Made by a program: the position numbers and the translations under genes. The notes beneath the pieces were generated by a model, which was not told where the DNA came from, did not search any database, and saw nothing but the letters and a program-made list of their open reading frames with translations. Shown in pieces: positions 32,368-43,042 of a stretch of DNA of 62,194 nucleotides; positions within the stretch are counted from its first letter, which is position 1; every line of letters starts with the position of its first letter. Source of the DNA: a bacterium (GTDB taxonomy: Bacteria; Fibrobacterota; Fibrobacteria; UBA11236); the NCBI GenBank assembly GCA_900299345.1, contig OMJM01000017.1, forward strand, positions 1 to 62,194. Direction: 5' to 3'.

Positions 32368-33371
32368 TTCTTTACATCCTCTTCGGTGTGAAATCCATCC
32401 TTCACCACAGTCTCCATCAGATTTTCCTTCGTCACGGCCACTGGATCGAGGAACAGGGCGGGCACAGAATGCTCGCCATTCTGCAGTGTTTGTGTTCCTT
32501 GTGCATTCAGCGAATCGCCTTTCGCGGCATGAACCGCCAATTCCGCGGCAGCCTCGGCCAGCTTCTTGATGGGCTTATACACGGTCACTGTCTGAATGCC
32601 CTTCCAGATGTATTGGCAGGCGATGAGATCCGCATCCTGTCCCGAAACGGGAATCTTGCCGGCCATTCCCTTCGCCTCAAGTGCTGCGATGGCTCCTGAT
32701 GCGGTGCCGTCGTTGCTGGCCACGATGGCGTCGATGTGGTTCTTCTGCAAAGCGTCGGCGGTGATGCGTAGGGCTTCGCTACGCAGCCACTTGTCGCAGG
32801 ATTGTTCCGCGACCACCTTGATGTCACCCTTGTCGATCAGTGGCTGCAAAATCTTGAGATGTCCGGCGTGCACCATATCGGAATTCTTGTCTGCGGGATC
32901 GCCCTTTAGCACGAGGTAATTCCCTTTGGGAACCTTGGTGGCGATGGCCTGTGCCTGAATCTCCCCGACCTTTTCGTTGTCGAAGGAGAGATAGAGGTCC
33001 ACCGGTGAATCGCCGATAAGGCGGTCATATGAAATCACTTTCACGCCCTTGGCATGTGCGTTCAACACGATGGGTCGCGCCGCATCGGCGTTCTTGGGAA
33101 CCACGACGAGCACTTTCACACCCTTGGCCAGCAAGGCATCGCATTGCCGCAATTGCGCGTTCGGATCGCCCGAGGCGTCCTGCACGATGACTTCTGCGCC
33201 CAGGGATTCCGCCTTGGCAGTGAAGAAATCACGATCGCGCTGCCAGCGTTCTTCCTTGAGATCCGCGAGACTGAAGCCGATCAACGGTTTGGCCGGGGTT
33301 GTGGAGGATTCCTTCTTATTGCAGCCCAGCAAAGCGATGGAGGCAATGAGCAACGGGAGGCAATGTTTCAT
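32364..33371 (-). CDS. xylF: D-xylose-type ABC transporter substrate-binding lipoprotein
   Basis: This 335-residue protein has a lipoprotein signal ending ALLGC (Cys17) and a periplasmic binding protein fold. LKEERWQRDRDFFTAKAESLGAEVIVQDASGD, VISYDRLIGDSPVDLYLSFDNEKVGEIQA and VSGQDADLIACQYIWKGIQTVTVYKPI match XylF closely. It delivers xylose (or a related pentose) to the XylG/XylH-like proteins encoded at 28429-30938. In E. coli XylF is a soluble periplasmic protein; lipid anchoring here is unusual for Gram-negatives but known in other phyla. It is the first gene of a two-gene unit with the TonB-domain gene. Confidence 0.93.
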   Translation of the reverse strand: MKHCLPLLIASIALLGCNKKESSTTPAKPLIGFSLADLKEERWQRDRDFFTAKAESLGAEVIVQDASGDPNAQLRQCDALLAKGVKVLVVVPKNADAARPIVLNAHAKGVKVISYDRLIGDSPVDLYLSFDNEKVGEIQAQAIATKVPKGNYLVLKGDPADKNSDMVHAGHLKILQPLIDKGDIKVVAEQSCDKWLRSEALRITADALQKNHIDAIVASNDGTASGAIAALEAKGMAGKIPVSGQDADLIACQYIWKGIQTVTVYKPIKKLAEAAAELAVHAAKGDSLNAQGTQTLQNGEHSVPALFLDPVAVTKENLMETVVKDGFHTEEDVKK

Positions 33372-33444
33372 GGGGCACCTTTCGTTACGAACACGATGAG
33401 GGAAAATCTAAAACCACAGGCCGGGCAAGTACATTTGAAGTTCG

Positions 33445-34287
33445 ATGATTTTCCTGAAAAACGAGGGACTCGTTGTCTCAATTCTCGACCCTGAAAAAAA
33501 CCGCGATAAGCTAGGCAGCCGCTATTGCACGGGCGGCTACATCTGGCAAGTAGAGGAAGAAAAACTGGGGCCTCTGCTTTCGGGTCCCTTTTATCCCGGT
33601 CCCACCACGCCATTCGACGGACAGGGTGCACCGGAAGTCTTTGAGATTGCCTTGGGCGTGGATACCGCCGAAGTTGGCGACGAAGTCTGCGTACTGGGTG
33701 TGGGCTTGGTGAAGCGCACCAGCCCGGTTAAACCCTTCCATGTCCGGGATAACCCCACGGTTGCAAAATTCACGAACTGGAATGTGGAGGCAGAAGGCGC
33801 GGCAGTTTCCATGCAGACCTCCCAAACTTATCTGGACTATGGTGTGCATATCCTGCGTAAGGTGCGGTTGAAAGGCAGGGAATTGGAATCACGCACCGAA
33901 GTGGCCAATACGGGAGAGGCACGTATTCCGTTGCGGTGGTTCGCACATCCCTTTTTCCCACCCGTGGAAACGTTGTGCCGTTTCTCACTTGATTGCTCAG
34001 TGCCGTCTAACCCCGCCTTTGAACTCAATGCTGATGGATTCATACAACGGAAGGCAGGATACGATTGGAGCAAGGGATTTTTTCAGCCTCTGCAACTATC
34101 GTTCGGATATCCCTTGCGTATCGATCAGAATCATCCCTTGCTGGGGAGGGTGGAAGTCCATTGCGATTTTCCGCTGGCGTGGATGCCGGTATGGGGCAAT
34201 GCCAACACTTTTTCTTTCGAACCTTATTTCCACACGGTGCTGGAACCCGGCATGTCGACCGCGTGGTCCATTCGCTATCAATTCTGA
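33445..34287 (+). CDS. Aldose 1-epimerase-like (galactose mutarotase fold) protein
   Basis: The 280-residue product is beta-rich and shows the mutarotase-superfamily style: [43 protein letters not shown] contains the conserved HPFF/H-P-type sugar-binding strand, and [25 protein letters not shown] resembles the C-terminal E-P-x-T element. It has no signal peptide. Such enzymes interconvert alpha and beta anomers of free sugars or bind sugar polymers. Its position beside the xylose-type transporter fits a role in pentose use, though it is divergent from xylF. The function assignment is at superfamily level. Confidence 0.7.
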   Translation: MIFLKNEGLVVSILDPEKNRDKLGSRYCTGGYIWQVEEEKLGPLLSGPFYPGPTTPFDGQGAPEVFEIALGVDTAEVGDEVCVLGVGLVKRTSPVKPFHVRDNPTVAKFTNWNVEAEGAAVSMQTSQTYLDYGVHILRKVRLKGRELESRTEVANTGEARIPLRWFAHPFFPPVETLCRFSLDCSVPSNPAFELNADGFIQRKAGYDWSKGFFQPLQLSFGYPLRIDQNHPLLGRVEVHCDFPLAWMPVWGNANTFSFEPYFHTVLEPGMSTAWSIRYQF

Positions 34288-34289
34288 CC

Positions 34290-35054
34290 ATGGCGCTGGC
34301 GAAGGACACCGGGTTTCTGCTGCGCAAGATTCCCTTTTCCGAAACGAGTTTCATCCTCAAGGCGTTCACACGTGAGCACGGTTTGGTGTCACTGATGGCC
34401 AAGGGGGCGAAGCGTCCCAGTTCGCGCTACCGCGGCGTACTGGAGCCCATCCTGCACCTGCAATTCCTTTTTCCCGCTTTCTCGCGCAGCGAAATCCGCA
34501 TTCTCGGCGAGGTAAGTCTGCTCAAAGATTTTCCCGGTTTGCGTGACAATCCGGTCAAACAGGGATTAGCGCGTGTGTTTGCGGAATTGCTGTTGCGGTA
34601 TCCGCCCAGCGAATCAGATGCGGCGCAGTTTCATGATCTGCTCTTGCAGGCGCAGGAAACGTTGGAGAAATCTCCGCCGGATCGATCCGGGCTTCAGGCG
34701 CAACTGACCTTTTTCCTTTTGAGCTATTTCAATATCTCGGGATTCCAACCCCAATTCAAAACGTGTGTACGCTGTGGCGGGGTATTGTCAGGTGGGAACA
34801 TTCCCTTCTTGATCGATCAGGGAGGCCCGCTGTGCGCGGGTTGCAATCGCGACGAAGCTTCCGTCTATTTCCTGCGTGAGAACATTGTTCGCTGGCTCGA
34901 CGCCATCCAGACCGGAGGCGATACCCCGGAGTTGAGCCGAACCGATATGTGGCGTGCCGAGGAATTCCTGTTGCGGTATCTCGGCCGTCATGCTGGGGGT
35001 GAACGATCTCTGAAATCCTTATCCGTATGGCACGCGTTGATGGAAGGGGATTGA
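34290..35054 (+). CDS. recO: DNA repair protein RecO
   Basis: The 254-residue protein has the N-terminal OB fold (GFLLRKIPFSETSFILKAFTREHGLVSLMAKGAKRPSSRYRGVLEPI) and a helical C-terminal half with the zinc ligands CVRCGG and CAGC, as in RecO. It loads RecA with RecR at gaps and exchanges SSB. The ATG at 34290 follows the epimerase-like stop by 2 bases; the longer open frame is inside that gene. gluQ starts directly after the stop, so recO-gluQ-panB form a run of adjoining genes. Confidence 0.93.
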   Translation: MALAKDTGFLLRKIPFSETSFILKAFTREHGLVSLMAKGAKRPSSRYRGVLEPILHLQFLFPAFSRSEIRILGEVSLLKDFPGLRDNPVKQGLARVFAELLLRYPPSESDAAQFHDLLLQAQETLEKSPPDRSGLQAQLTFFLLSYFNISGFQPQFKTCVRCGGVLSGGNIPFLIDQGGPLCAGCNRDEASVYFLRENIVRWLDAIQTGGDTPELSRTDMWRAEEFLLRYLGRHAGGERSLKSLSVWHALMEGD

Positions 35055-35987
35055 TTGAGAACCCGCTTTGCCCCGACGCCCAGCGGTTATCTCCATATCG
35101 GCAATGCCTGGTCGTTTGTGCTGACGTGGCTGATGGCGCGTAGCCAGGGCGGCTTGATTCATCTCCGCATCGACGATCTCGACGTTGCGCGCTTTCGTGA
35201 AGAATATCTGGAAGACATCTTTGCATCCTTGCAATGGCTGGGACTGGATTGGGACAGTGGCCCGCGCAATACCAAGGAGTTTCAAGCCTCTTTTTCGCAA
35301 AGAAACCGGATGCCCGAATATGAACACGCTCTTGCCGCTTTGAAAGGGCAAGTCTATGGCTGCGAATGCAGCCGGGAGCAAGCCAAGAAAGATTCAGAAG
35401 TCGCAGACAATCCGTCGGTGTATGCCGGGACCTGCCGGAACAAGGGATTAGGGTTCGAAGAAGGGAAACGGGCGTTGCGCTACCGTGTTTCTCCAGAACC
35501 TGTGGTGCCCCATGACGAATCTGGAAAACCGTTTGAATTGCATCCCTCACAAGACATGGGGGATTTCGTGGTTCAACAGAGAAATGGCGATCCCGGTTAT
35601 CAGTTGGCCTCGGTCGTGGATGACGAATCGCTGTCCATCGACTTTGTAGTGCGGGGACAGGATCTTCTGCCGTCAACCGGTGCGCAAGTGTCGCTGGCGA
35701 TTTCATTGGGACTCGAGCATTTTCCCAAAGCCCGGTTCTGGCATCACGCCTTGATTCTGGATGACGCTGGAGAGAAGCTTTCGAAATCCGCAGGAGCGGA
35801 ATCACTGCAGGCTTTGCGTGGCAAATTTTCCGATCCCGCACCCGTCTTTCGTTTTTTCGCCCGGCATATGGGACTTGAACCTTCAGGAATAAAATCGGCA
35901 CATGATTTATTGGATGGGTTTCGGGTCGAAAAGGTTGCTACCATGCCGTTGAGGCTTTCAGAGTTTTGGCGCGAAGCCGGGGAGTGA
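35055..35987 (+). CDS. gluQ: Glutamyl-Q tRNA(Asp) synthetase
   Basis: This 310-residue truncated GluRS-like enzyme has RFAPTPSGYLHIGNAW (HIGH motif), the zinc ligands CECSREQ with YAGTCR, IDFVVRGQDLL, and EKLSKSAG (KMSKS position), but no anticodon-binding domain. It attaches glutamate to queuosine-34 of tRNA-Asp. The length equals the E. coli enzyme (about 308). The start is TTG at 35055, directly after the recO stop; no better start is present upstream, since the RTRFAPTPSG motif begins at residue 2. panB follows after 3 bases. Confidence 0.94.
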   Translation: MRTRFAPTPSGYLHIGNAWSFVLTWLMARSQGGLIHLRIDDLDVARFREEYLEDIFASLQWLGLDWDSGPRNTKEFQASFSQRNRMPEYEHALAALKGQVYGCECSREQAKKDSEVADNPSVYAGTCRNKGLGFEEGKRALRYRVSPEPVVPHDESGKPFELHPSQDMGDFVVQQRNGDPGYQLASVVDDESLSIDFVVRGQDLLPSTGAQVSLAISLGLEHFPKARFWHHALILDDAGEKLSKSAGAESLQALRGKFSDPAPVFRFFARHMGLEPSGIKSAHDLLDGFRVEKVATMPLRLSEFWREAGE

Positions 35988-35990
35988 CAC

Positions 35991-36734
35991 GTGTTGTCTG
36001 CAGCTGACATTGCAAAACGGAAAGAACCCTTGGTAGTGGCTACGGCGTACGACTTTCCCTTTGCTCGAATTTTGGAAGCCGCCGGAATGGACATCGTGCT
36101 GGTTGGCGATTCACTGGCCAATGTGGTGTTGGGCCTGAAGTCTACACGTGAAATCGGCATCGTGGAAATGTCCGTGTTTGTGGCGGCGGTGGTTCGGGGT
36201 GCTCCGAATACCCATGTCACCGCAGACATGCCGTTTGGTTCCGATGCCACGCCTGAACTGGCCGTAGCCAATGGGCGTAAATTCATGGAGTTGGGCGCTT
36301 CCTCTGTGAAAGTCGAAGGCGTAAAGCTCGATGCGATTCGCGTCTTGGTACATGCCGGGATTCCTGTGATGGGTCATCTCGGTGTACTCCCACAAACCGC
36401 GACTTCGTTCCGCGCGGTGGGGAAGTCGGATGAGTGTCGCGCGCAATTGGTGAAAGACGCTCTGGCAATACAAGAAGCCGGAGTATTCTCCTTTGTGCTG
36501 GAGAACGTGGATGCTGATGTCGCGGGGGAAATCACACGCTCGGCTTCTGTGCCCACCATCGGTATCGGTTCCGGTAAAGGAACTACCGGGCAAGTGCAGG
36601 TGCTGCATGATGTACTGGGGATTACGGAGAATCCACCGCCCTTCGCTCGAGCCTTCACGGATCTCCGATCAGAATCCCTGCGCGCCGTCAAGGCATACGT
36701 CGATTCGGTACGCGGAGGATTAGATTTGAGATGA
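35991..36734 (+). CDS. panB: 3-methyl-2-oxobutanoate hydroxymethyltransferase
   Basis: The 247-residue TIM-barrel enzyme adds a hydroxymethyl group from methylenetetrahydrofolate to ketoisovalerate in the first step of pantothenate (CoA) synthesis. Seen are VATAYDFPFARILEAAGMDIVLVGDSLANVVLG, VTADMPFG, the VKVEG strand, VMGHLGVLPQTA and IGIGSGKGTTGQVQVLHDVLG. It is slightly shorter than E. coli PanB (264). GTG at 35991 is used. The stop overlaps the next ATG (36731). No panC or panD is in the window. Confidence 0.94.
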   Translation: MLSAADIAKRKEPLVVATAYDFPFARILEAAGMDIVLVGDSLANVVLGLKSTREIGIVEMSVFVAAVVRGAPNTHVTADMPFGSDATPELAVANGRKFMELGASSVKVEGVKLDAIRVLVHAGIPVMGHLGVLPQTATSFRAVGKSDECRAQLVKDALAIQEAGVFSFVLENVDADVAGEITRSASVPTIGIGSGKGTTGQVQVLHDVLGITENPPPFARAFTDLRSESLRAVKAYVDSVRGGLDLR

Positions 36735-37045
36735 TGGAAACCCCTGATACCGAATTGCGCCCCGAACCCGGATTGGAGATCGTCCAGAACCGCGAGTTCA
36801 TCGCGGAGAATATCGCCATCTCCGGCCGGCACTTTGTCCGCTGCTCGTTCAACTTCTGCAACTTGATCTATTCCGGCGGTCCGGTCGGCCTCGTGGAATG
36901 CGGCGGAGGCAACAACCGACTCGTGGAAGTCGGCCCGATGCTCGAAGCTTTGCGCGGCAATGCCGCCGAGGAAATCCGCGAGAAGATGGTGCGCTACTGG
37001 ACCGACGTGCGCAAGGGCCTCAACCTCGAAGTTCCTGCGGAGTAA
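36731..37045 (+). CDS. Unrecognised 104-residue protein
   Basis: The product is a small soluble protein without signal or membrane segment. It contains RHFVRCSFNFCNLIYSGGPVGLVECGGGNNRLVEVGPMLEALRG, followed by a helix EEIREKMVRYWTDVRKGLNL. The three cysteines and the GG-rich turn are the only notable points, and I know no family match. Its ATG overlaps the panB stop by 4 bases, and the PD-(D/E)XK-like gene follows after 5 bases, so the two unknown genes look like a pair carried on the panB transcript. Confidence 0.6.
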   Translation: MMETPDTELRPEPGLEIVQNREFIAENIAISGRHFVRCSFNFCNLIYSGGPVGLVECGGGNNRLVEVGPMLEALRGNAAEEIREKMVRYWTDVRKGLNLEVPAE

Positions 37046-37050
37046 ACGCA

Positions 37051-37440
37051 ATGCCCGGCAGAGCGCAGGCCGTAGCGAACGGCGAGGAACTCAAGCACGC
37101 CGTGATGGAATCCGCCGCAGCGCTTGGTCTCAAGGTCGAATCTGAAGTCAAGGTGGGTCGCAGGATCTGGGGCACCAAACGCTACATCGACGTGGTGTTG
37201 ACGGATCCACACTCCAAACTCAAGCTCGGTGTCGAATGCAAATATCAAGGCACGGGGGGCACGGCCGAAGAGAAGATCCCCGCCACCATTCAGGATATCA
37301 AGGCGTGGCCCATCCGCGGCATAGTAGTGATGGATGGCCCGGGATTCTCCGAGAACATGAAAGGCTACCTGATTTCAACCGGCATGGCCGTTGAATACGA
37401 AGACCTCGACGACTGGTTGCGGCTTTATTTCGCGTTGTAG
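37051..37440 (+). CDS. PD-(D/E)XK-superfamily nuclease-like protein
   Basis: This 129-residue protein has the alpha-beta core of PD-(D/E)XK nucleases: an N-terminal helix with Glu (GEELKHAVMESAAALGL), then KRYIDVVLTD with the motif II Asp and LGVECKYQ with the E-x-K catalytic pair, followed by IRGIVVMDGPGFSENMKGYLISTGMAVEY. These fit single-domain restriction-endonuclease-like proteins. The ATG at 37051 is chosen; the longer open frame overlaps the previous gene. It may act on DNA alone or with the preceding unknown protein. Its 3' end overlaps the convergent membrane-protein gene by 16 bases. Confidence 0.7.
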   Translation: MPGRAQAVANGEELKHAVMESAAALGLKVESEVKVGRRIWGTKRYIDVVLTDPHSKLKLGVECKYQGTGGTAEEKIPATIQDIKAWPIRGIVVMDGPGFSENMKGYLISTGMAVEYEDLDDWLRLYFAL

Positions 37441-37766
37441 GCCAGACGCAGGTAACGTCCGGCTTCCGCGCCGATCCCGGCGGTGACGCCTCCCAAGGCC
37501 GTTGAGATCAGCACCAACCACCAGCCGCTGGGCAGACTGAATAATTCCGCGATGCGTCCGCCCAGCAACCCGTGATTTCCGATCTGATAGAACGCGGCAA
37601 CGCCACCCCACGCAAGCGCAGCGCCGCACGAGGTTGCGGAGAATAGCACGGAACGGGGTTCGGGCTTCCAGAGTCCCAACGCGAGCCCCACGATGGCGGG
37701 CCACCACCACGGCGATGCGAAACCTCCCAGAAGTGAAGCGATGAACGCAAGCAGGAACAGGATCAT
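37425..37766 (-). CDS. Small inner-membrane protein
   Basis: The 113-residue protein has three or four hydrophobic helices: the N-terminal LFLLAFIASLLGGFASPWWWPAIVGLALGL, SATSCGAALAWGGVAAFY and WWLVLISTALGGVTAGIGAEAGRYL. No family is recognised. Its start overlaps the acylase stop by 4 bases, so it is translated from the acylase transcript. Confidence 0.65.
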   Translation of the reverse strand: MILFLLAFIASLLGGFASPWWWPAIVGLALGLWKPEPRSVLFSATSCGAALAWGGVAAFYQIGNHGLLGGRIAELFSLPSGWWLVLISTALGGVTAGIGAEAGRYLRLAYNAK

Positions 37767-40258
37767 TTCGAACCTTTCAAAGTCAATGTGTAGGCGATGG
37801 AATCCGGCTGCTCGTCCGGACGCATCAAGAACAGCAGACGATAAGGTTTGCCCGTCAGCCAGTTGGTCACGAAGGCGTCATAATCCGGTGAACCGGGATT
37901 ACCGCTTTGCCCACCGGGATATCCGCCCGATGCCACAGGAGTTTTTCCGAGCTCCACGGCCATGCGCCACGACGGTCCATGTGAACCGCGCTGTGCGTTC
38001 AGACATTCCGCGCAACCATCTCCCGAAAGTTTTCCCGTTCCCAACGGAGCCAGACGCAGGAGATGGGGGATGGACAGGGGATGAACCTGATTCCATGCAG
38101 TGAAACTACCGTTCCCAGTTTGCAGGGAGGATTGCACCGCCTCCTCCAGTGCACCGCGCACCAAATCGCACGCTTTCTCCCGACGTGGAGTGCGGATGTC
38201 GTCGAACCAGTCCGAATTTGGATTGGAAGCCAACAGTGCGCGGGTCACAGGGTGTGACGGCCAGGCATAGTGCAAGGTGTCGCCTTCGAAATCATCGTCC
38301 CAGACTTTTGTGTAAAACCTTTTCCACCATAAATCAAAAAGAGCGGGTTCCGCCTCGGTGGCATGGTAGCGACCATCCCAGTGGCGCAACAGCTTTACGG
38401 CTTCTTGAGCGTTGGGTGACATCGAAACAGAATCCATGCAACCCAGTAGAAGAGGCAGGCTTTGTTCGGCGCGCAAGCTCTGGTTGTTTAACATCACCTC
38501 CCACGCCGAAGAAATGTCAGCCCCGTTCGTCGCCTCCATCAACCGATGCAATCGCCCCGCGCGTTCCGAGGGATAGAATCCCGAGCCCAGATAATACGGG
38601 TATGAGGAGTCAGTGACCTCCTGATTGGCGGAGGACAGCCATCCTCGTGCCGGATTATATGCCGAAGGCAGCAAAGAGTCCGGGATGTATGTACTCCAAT
38701 CGAAGTCCGAATCATTCTCGCGCAACACGGTGCGGCCTTGTCCGAAACGCTTGACAGGAATCCGTCCCTGATGCGTCAGTGCGATGTCTCCCGAATCAAT
38801 AAAGACGAAGTTTTGCGAGGGGCAATGCAAGGATCGTATCGCGGTACGGAAATCCCCGTAATCCTTGGCGGACAACATACGGAGAAAGGCTCCGATTTCG
38901 TTGGACGGTTGGAGCGCGATCCATTGTACTGCGTGCAAGGCCGGAACATTCGCATCCAGAGATTGCTCTCCGCTTTTCACGGGCACCGGGCCGAGATGTG
39001 TCCACAGTTGTGTGTCGATCACAGTCTTGCCACCGCGCATGGAAATCGTATCGAGTACAAACTTGGTTTCGCGCCACCGCCCGTTCCACCAGTAATGCGT
39101 CAGGCTGTCGTTCTGGAAGCGAAGCTTGTATACGTCAAAGACGTCGTCCATGCCATTGGTCACACCCCATGCCGCGTGCGAATTGAACCCTATGACGATT
39201 CCGGGTAGCCCCGGAACGCTGACGCCATATCCATTGATCGCTCCGCCTTGCAGTTGAACTTCATACCAGATGGAAGGCAAAGAAAGATCGAGGTGAGGAT
39301 CGTTGCCGAGAATGGGATGACCAGAAGCCGTCCGGGTTCCCGCGATGGCAAAATTATCCGACCCAGAACCCGGTTGCGGTGGGGGAAATGGGGAGATCCC
39401 CCCAGCCCCCGGAGGAGGGTGAGACGCAGAATAATCGTTCGTTGTTCGTAGGGGCGGATCGCTATCCGCCCTGACAGAGAGAGGCCCACTGGTGGCTGTG
39501 TCAAAAGGAGCACGAACCGAAAAAATTTCGGACGGCAAGATGGGCTCTGCGCCGGGATTGCGGAGTGGGAACAGTTCGGAGAAAAATTCCGAGCCGAATT
39601 TTTCCAGCGTACGAGTCAAGGCAACGTCATCCGTTCCCTTGGACAAGGTCCATTGCAGGTTCTTGAGCAACGCCACGCTCTTGAGCGGCGTCCAAGGCTC
39701 GGGTGCATAGTCGAGCAGTTTGAATTCGAGCGGGTAGTCGGCGCGCTTTAACGTCGCAATCCATGCGTTAACACCCGCGGCATAAGCCATGAGCGCAACG
39801 TTCGTCAGCGAATCCTTCTGCATTTCCTCGAGATCGGCTTGGGCCGACGAAGCCATGCCCAAACGTCGTCGCGACAGATCGAAGCGCAGCAGATCACTTC
39901 CCATCACCTCGGACAAGCGGCCCAAACCGGCGCGGCTCTGAATGTCCATCTGCCAGAGGCGATCGCGAGCCGTGGCGTAACCCTGCGCGAAGAACATTCC
40001 CTGCAAATCGTCACTGAACACATGAGGCACGCCGCGGTGATCATATTTCAAGGAGACGGAATTCAGTAATCCGCTCGCCGAAACGTCATGTCCCTTCGGC
40101 GAACGGATTTCCGCATTACGCCAGAACCCCTGGAACGGACTGAAGAATTTTCCCGGCGGCGGTACCGGACCGAGTTTGTGCCCCAGCAATCCAATCCAGA
40201 GCCAAAGCAGGGCGAGACGCCACGCGGCCCCGATTGCCATGCGCACCGGTTGCGTCAC
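37763..40258 (-). CDS. Penicillin acylase-family N-terminal nucleophile hydrolase
   Basis: This 831-residue precursor has an N-terminal hydrophobic signal/anchor (about 8-27), an alpha-chain region (RGVPHVFSDDLQGMFFAQGYATARDRLWQMDIQSRAGLGRLSE), a spacer, and the beta chain starting at the nucleophile Ser300 in GSGSDNFAIAG, followed by HPILGNDPHLDLSLPSIWYEVQL. This is the layout of penicillin/acyl-homoserine-lactone acylases, which cut themselves after folding in the periplasm and hydrolyse amide bonds. The substrate cannot be told from sequence. The spacer residues about 262-271 are encoded by a REP-like palindrome. The start overlaps the DinB-like stop. Confidence 0.9.
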   Translation of the reverse strand: MTQPVRMAIGAAWRLALLWLWIGLLGHKLGPVPPPGKFFSPFQGFWRNAEIRSPKGHDVSASGLLNSVSLKYDHRGVPHVFSDDLQGMFFAQGYATARDRLWQMDIQSRAGLGRLSEVMGSDLLRFDLSRRRLGMASSAQADLEEMQKDSLTNVALMAYAAGVNAWIATLKRADYPLEFKLLDYAPEPWTPLKSVALLKNLQWTLSKGTDDVALTRTLEKFGSEFFSELFPLRNPGAEPILPSEIFSVRAPFDTATSGPLSVRADSDPPLRTTNDYSASHPPPGAGGISPFPPPQPGSGSDNFAIAGTRTASGHPILGNDPHLDLSLPSIWYEVQLQGGAINGYGVSVPGLPGIVIGFNSHAAWGVTNGMDDVFDVYKLRFQNDSLTHYWWNGRWRETKFVLDTISMRGGKTVIDTQLWTHLGPVPVKSGEQSLDANVPALHAVQWIALQPSNEIGAFLRMLSAKDYGDFRTAIRSLHCPSQNFVFIDSGDIALTHQGRIPVKRFGQGRTVLRENDSDFDWSTYIPDSLLPSAYNPARGWLSSANQEVTDSSYPYYLGSGFYPSERAGRLHRLMEATNGADISSAWEVMLNNQSLRAEQSLPLLLGCMDSVSMSPNAQEAVKLLRHWDGRYHATEAEPALFDLWWKRFYTKVWDDDFEGDTLHYAWPSHPVTRALLASNPNSDWFDDIRTPRREKACDLVRGALEEAVQSSLQTGNGSFTAWNQVHPLSIPHLLRLAPLGTGKLSGDGCAECLNAQRGSHGPSWRMAVELGKTPVASGGYPGGQSGNPGSPDYDAFVTNWLTGKPYRLLFLMRPDEQPDSIAYTLTLKGSK
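39448..39475. repeat. REP-like palindrome inside the acylase gene
   Basis: GTA-GGGGCGGAT-CGCT-ATCCGCCC-TGAC contains a perfect 8-bp inverted repeat (39452-39459 with 39464-39471). GTAGGGGCGGAT...ATCCGCCC is a pattern commonly met as dispersed intergenic repeats. Here it lies in frame in a coding region, in the spacer between the alpha chain and the nucleophile serine. Confidence 0.6.
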
Positions 40259-40749
40259 GCCGCCACCAGTTTGCGCAAGGCGAGCACTGTTCCGAAGTGC
40301 TGGGCCTCGTGCCAGGCCACGAAGGAAATGGCGTCGGAGATGCTTGCCAGCCTCACTCCGGCGGAGGTTTCATACGGCGTGTAGGTGGTGAAGATGTTCT
40401 TGTGCAAGTCCTCGCGCAGCATCTTCGGGGTTTCCATCATCCACGTTTCGATGTCCTCCGGGTCCATGGTTCCGGTCCATTCGCCGGGATGGGTCCCTTT
40501 GCGGAAAGGCGCAAGGAAGTAAGAGGGGACGCGCAACGGCAATCCGCTTTTCTCATAGCAGAGGATTTGCTGCGTGGTCACCACGTGGCCGAGGTTCCAC
40601 AACAGATTGTTACGGAAACTTGTCGGGACACGCATCATTTGCTCGAGGGACAATCCGTCGATCGTCTCGAGCATGCGGTTGCGTCCTTTTTCAATCAAAG
40701 AGATTGCAAAGTCCACGGTCGGGGTGAGTAGAGGGCAGGGGACATCCAT
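40255..40749 (-). CDS. DinB-superfamily protein
   Basis: This 164-residue four-helix-bundle protein has the metal-ligand histidines of the DinB/YfiT superfamily: LLWNLGHVVTTQQILCYE near the first third and SFVAWHEAQHFGTVLALRKLV at the end. Members bind a metal and often use thiol cofactors (bacillithiol, mycothiol) or have unknown roles. The ATG at 40749 gives a normal-length protein; the open frame further upstream is probably non-coding. It is the first gene of the minus-strand unit DinB-acylase-membrane protein, and tRNA-Ala lies 63 bases further upstream. Confidence 0.85.
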   Translation of the reverse strand: MDVPCPLLTPTVDFAISLIEKGRNRMLETIDGLSLEQMMRVPTSFRNNLLWNLGHVVTTQQILCYEKSGLPLRVPSYFLAPFRKGTHPGEWTGTMDPEDIETWMMETPKMLREDLHKNIFTTYTPYETSAGVRLASISDAISFVAWHEAQHFGTVLALRKLVAA

Positions 40750-40812
40750 GCCTAAAAGTTCAAAAGGCGGGGGAGAATGGTCAAAAACGGAGTGCTTACG
40801 AGTGAGTAAAAA

Positions 40813-40888
40813 TGGTGGAGATAAGGAGAGTCGAACTCCTGACCTTCTCATTGCGAACGAGACGCTCTACCAACTGAGCTATATCCCC
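40813..40888 (-). tRNA. tRNA-Ala (anticodon CGC)
   Basis: The minus strand gives a 76-base tRNA: acceptor GGGGATA/TATCTCC with the G3-U70 wobble pair that marks alanine, A73 and encoded CCA, D arm GCTCAGTTGGTAGAGC, anticodon loop TTCGCAA with anticodon CGC, and T arm AGGAGTTCGACTCTCCT. It reads GCG codons. Confidence 0.95.
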
Positions 40889-40981
40889 ACGAGGAAGCGC
40901 AATAGGAGCTTTTTTCCCGGAAATTGCCAAGCTCATCGGTGCATTTTTCCGCGCGCGCCGGAGTATATTTTCCACAAAAGG

Positions 40982-42987
<2,006 letters not shown>

Positions 42988-43042
42988 TTTGATTTCAGCG
43001 AAGAATGCTTTGGTGCAAACTCTATCTACAGAGGTTCCTGCT

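Noticed and set aside
34756-35901. 381-codon minus-strand frame
   Set aside because: Antisense to recO/gluQ, rich in Arg/Pro/His without any recognisable motif.
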